DNA from: an uncultured Mycoplasmatota bacterium
Lineage (GTDB): Bacteria; Bacillota_I; Bacilli_A; RF39; UBA660
DNA length: 15,815 bases
Assembly: GCA_900554615.1 (NCBI GenBank)
Contig: USIB01000027.1
Location: forward strand, 1 to 15,815
Direction: 5' to 3'
Shown: positions 14,311-15,815 of the stretch, piece by piece
Layout of the letters: each line of letters begins with the position of its first letter
Numbering within the stretch: the stretch's first letter is position 1
Program-made: the position numbers and the translations under genes
Notes under the pieces: generated by a model
What the model was told of the DNA's origin: nothing
Databases searched by the model: none
Seen by the model: the letters and a program-made list of their open reading frames with translations, nothing else

Positions 14311-14361
14311 CATGAAAATCCAAGGTATTTTCATGTTCTTCCTAGCCTAGTCTAGGAAGAA
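14311..14361. repeat. Two abutting perfect hairpins of unknown role
   Basis: First: CATGAAAAT (14311-14319) and ATTTTCATG (14327-14335), 9 bp, 7-base loop (ACCTTGG on the minus strand). Second, immediately adjacent: TTCTTCCTAG (14336-14345) and CTAGGAAGAA (14352-14361), 10 bp, 6-base loop. No T tract follows on either strand, so ordinary terminators are unlikely. Confidence 0.65.
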
Positions 14362-14410
14362 ACAATAAGATATTATATTCAGGGTGTAGACTTTCTAACT
14401 TAGACAAATC

Positions 14411-14441
14411 AAAGTAAAAGAAGATAATCTAGTATCTTCTT
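14411..14441 (-). terminator. Probable terminator of the LRR surface protein gene
   Basis: Perfect 9-bp stem, AAGAAGATA (14418-14426) with TATCTTCTT (14433-14441), 6-base loop, followed on the minus strand by TTACTTT. The stop codon (14440-14442) overlaps the stem. The T tract is short and interrupted. Confidence 0.6.
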
Positions 14442-15815
14442 AATTAGTTACTATATTATTAAGATGGTCAAATTTACTGGTTAACCATTCTTTTTGAGTG
14501 ATGTTTTTAACAATGATAGTTGGATCGTTGCCTCCAAAAGTATCTTTGTCATACTCAGTAATATTTAAAAAGTTTGCTCCACTAAAATCAATATATTTTA
14601 ATGAGTTGTCCCAGGCGAACATGCTATTAATATTAAGCAGTCTATCAGTATTAAAATTACTTAAATCCAAATTAATAAAACCACTATGTGCAAACATAAT
14701 GTTCATATTTATAACTTTCGATGTATTAAAATTGCTCACATTTATCGAAGTCATATTATCCAAATTATAAAACATACCTTGCATATAAATTACATTGTCA
14801 GTATCAAAACCCGACAAGTTAATTTTATTTAATGAAGTGCAATTATAAAACATATTTGCCATGCTTACAACATTCAATGTATTAAAATTACTTAAATCTA
14901 ATTGCTTTATTTTAGTACAATTTCCAAACATACTAGCCATATCTGTTACTTTACTTGTTTTAAAGATTGATAAATTTAAACCTTTTAAATTAGTACATCC
15001 CGCGAACATATTAGCCATATTAACTACTTTTGATGTATCAAAGCCAGATACATCTATATTAGTTAGACTTGTGCTATTGTAAAACATTCTACTCATACTA
15101 GTCATATTACTAGTGTCTAATCCACTTAAGTTTAATGTATCAACATTATCTAGGTATGCAAACATACCACTTCCGTTGGTGTTGGCTTCTACTACACCAT
15201 TCTCACTACCTATAGATACTTCATATAGATTATTATTATCTTTATCTGTGTACCATAGCATTACACTACCATCTTGTTTAGAAGAGATATCTTTACTATA
15301 TTTAGCGTCATTTGGTACGACATTACTCTTTTCTATTGTAATAGATTCTATTTCATTTCTAAGTACTTCAGTATTTAGAAATGTAGATGATGAACTAGAT
15401 GGTGTAGTTGTCTCATTTTGTATTACATTTTCTTTATATATAGCGCCAGTTCCTTCGCCATATATATTAAATCTAAAGCTTTTATTACTCATAGTAATAG
15501 GATTATCCCTATTACCATCTATGTAAATATATAAAGTATATATAGATACATCACTAGTTACTATTTCATTCTCTATAAGTGTTATAGTATCTCCCTCTCT
15601 TTTATCAGAAAAATTGCCACTAGATATTTTCTCATTATCACCATTATACAATTCATATACAAAAGTATTTTCTTGAAGCTCTACTGGTAATAAATCTAAA
15701 CTTAAATATAAGTTCATTACCGCAGTATCATTATTACAAGTCTTATGTAAGTTAACTTCCACTTCTTTAATTAGTCCATCTTCCTTATTAGTTACTGGTT
15801 TTAACTTACCATTTA
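14440..15815 (-). CDS. BspA-like LRR (DUF285) surface protein, N-terminus beyond the window
   Basis: The frame is open to the right edge: 457 residues are visible, and the GTG at 15762 is just an internal Val. The first about 120 visible residues are a beta-rich domain ending in YTLYIYIDGNRDNPIT and MSNKSFRFNIYGEG, which looks like the TasA-like domain of SipW-processed proteins. A Thr/Ser-rich linker (TTTPSSSSS) follows, then a joining segment with DGSVMLWYTDKD, then seven leucine-rich repeats of 25-26 residues (about 232-412), each near F-D/N-T-S-K-V-x-x-M-x-x-MF followed by a hydrophobic LDLS strand. Such DUF285 repeats are common on the surface of gut and mucosal bacteria and often bind host or bacterial partners. 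No LPxTG motif or anchor helix is present at the C-terminus, so attachment must be N-terminal or indirect. It is followed by a terminator and, further on, the SipW operon. Confidence 0.85.
   Translation of the reverse strand, partial: NGKLKPVTNKEDGLIKEVEVNLHKTCNNDTAVMNLYLSLDLLPVELQENTFVYELYNGDNEKISSGNFSDKREGDTITLIENEIVTSDVSIYTLYIYIDGNRDNPITMSNKSFRFNIYGEGTGAIYKENVIQNETTTPSSSSSTFLNTEVLRNEIESITIEKSNVVPNDAKYSKDISSKQDGSVMLWYTDKDNNNLYEVSIGSENGVVEANTNGSGMFAYLDNVDTLNLSGLDTSNMTSMSRMFYNSTSLTNIDVSGFDTSKVVNMANMFAGCTNLKGLNLSIFKTSKVTDMASMFGNCTKIKQLDLSNFNTLNVVSMANMFYNCTSLNKINLSGFDTDNVIYMQGMFYNLDNMTSINVSNFNTSKVINMNIMFAHSGFINLDLSNFNTDRLLNINSMFAWDNSLKYIDFSGANFLNITEYDKDTFGGNDPTIIVKNITQKEWLTSKFDHLNNIVTN
14578..15120 (-). 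repeat. Seven tandem DUF285 leucine-rich repeat units
   Basis: Seven consecutive units of 75-78 bases encode the 25-26-residue repeats. The protein pattern is kept while the DNA has diverged, so these are old coding repeats and not a recent expansion or a CRISPR array. The sixth unit lacks one residue (FAHSGFINLDLS), and the last is the most divergent. Confidence 0.8.

Noticed and set aside
14311..14361. Terminator or insertion-sequence ends
   Set aside because: No T tract on either strand and no transposase gene or target duplication nearby.
14578..15120. Regularly spaced similar DNA segments, like a CRISPR array or tandem repeat
   Set aside because: They are in one open frame and encode leucine-rich repeats of 25-26 residues; the DNA units are not identical and have no spacers.
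15760..15762. GTG as the true start of the LRR gene
   Set aside because: The frame remains open to the window edge, no ribosome site is seen, and a surface protein would need a signal peptide that is missing from this start.

Overview
The window comes from an AT-rich, peptidoglycan-making member of the Bacillota. An uncultured gut lineage near the RF39/Erysipelotrichales-like Bacilli is my best guess. The basis is the low GC, MraY, MurE and a class B PBP, SipW-type signal peptidase with TasA-like exported proteins, and Shine-Dalgarno sites of the AAGGAG/GGTGA type. The genetic code is standard: tryptophan is TGG, and the visible stops are nearly all TAA, with one TAG and no TGA. Every recognisable intact gene is on the minus strand, so transcription runs from high to low coordinates.

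In transcription order there are three blocks. (1) Surface and export block, 15815-10641: a 5'-truncated leucine-rich-repeat (BspA/DUF285) surface protein; a structured 220-base gap; then a signal-peptidase-like protein without catalytic residues, a TasA-like protein, an intact SipW-type signal peptidase, a second TasA-like protein, and a separately promoted, larger TasA-like protein. The layout resembles tapA-sipW-tasA of Bacillus, with an added inactive peptidase paralogue. (2) Cell-wall and translation block, 10508-4095: murE, a DUF1015 protein, a membrane-anchored protein of unknown function, rpsB (with an added C-terminal SAP/Rho-N-like domain), tsf, and a DUF5684-like membrane protein with an Asn/Gln-rich tail. 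(3) Cell-wall block, 3768-1: a SpoVD/PBP2B-type transpeptidase with one PASTA domain, a kinase-fold gene broken by one in-frame TAA, and mraY, which runs off the left edge.

SpoVD, MurE and MraY are neighbours in the classical dcw cluster. Here they are separated by unrelated genes, and most units have their own promoter and terminator. The promoters usually have an extended -10 (TGn-TATAMT) and a -35 such as TTGCAT, TTGCAA or TTGTCT 17 bases upstream. Terminators are compact, and several include the gene's own stop codon in the hairpin.

The most interesting points are the export operon pairing an active SipW with a dead paralogue, the LRR protein that appears to carry a TasA-like N-terminal domain, the S2-SAP/Rho-N fusion, the single-stop kinase pseudogene, the SpoVD-like cysteine pair in the PBP, a plus-strand gene remnant at 3866-4054, and two unexplained perfect hairpin elements (6897-6956 and 14311-14361) whose loops share ACCTTGG. 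I saw no rRNA, tRNA, CRISPR array or insertion sequence. All identifications are from reading motifs, without database searches.
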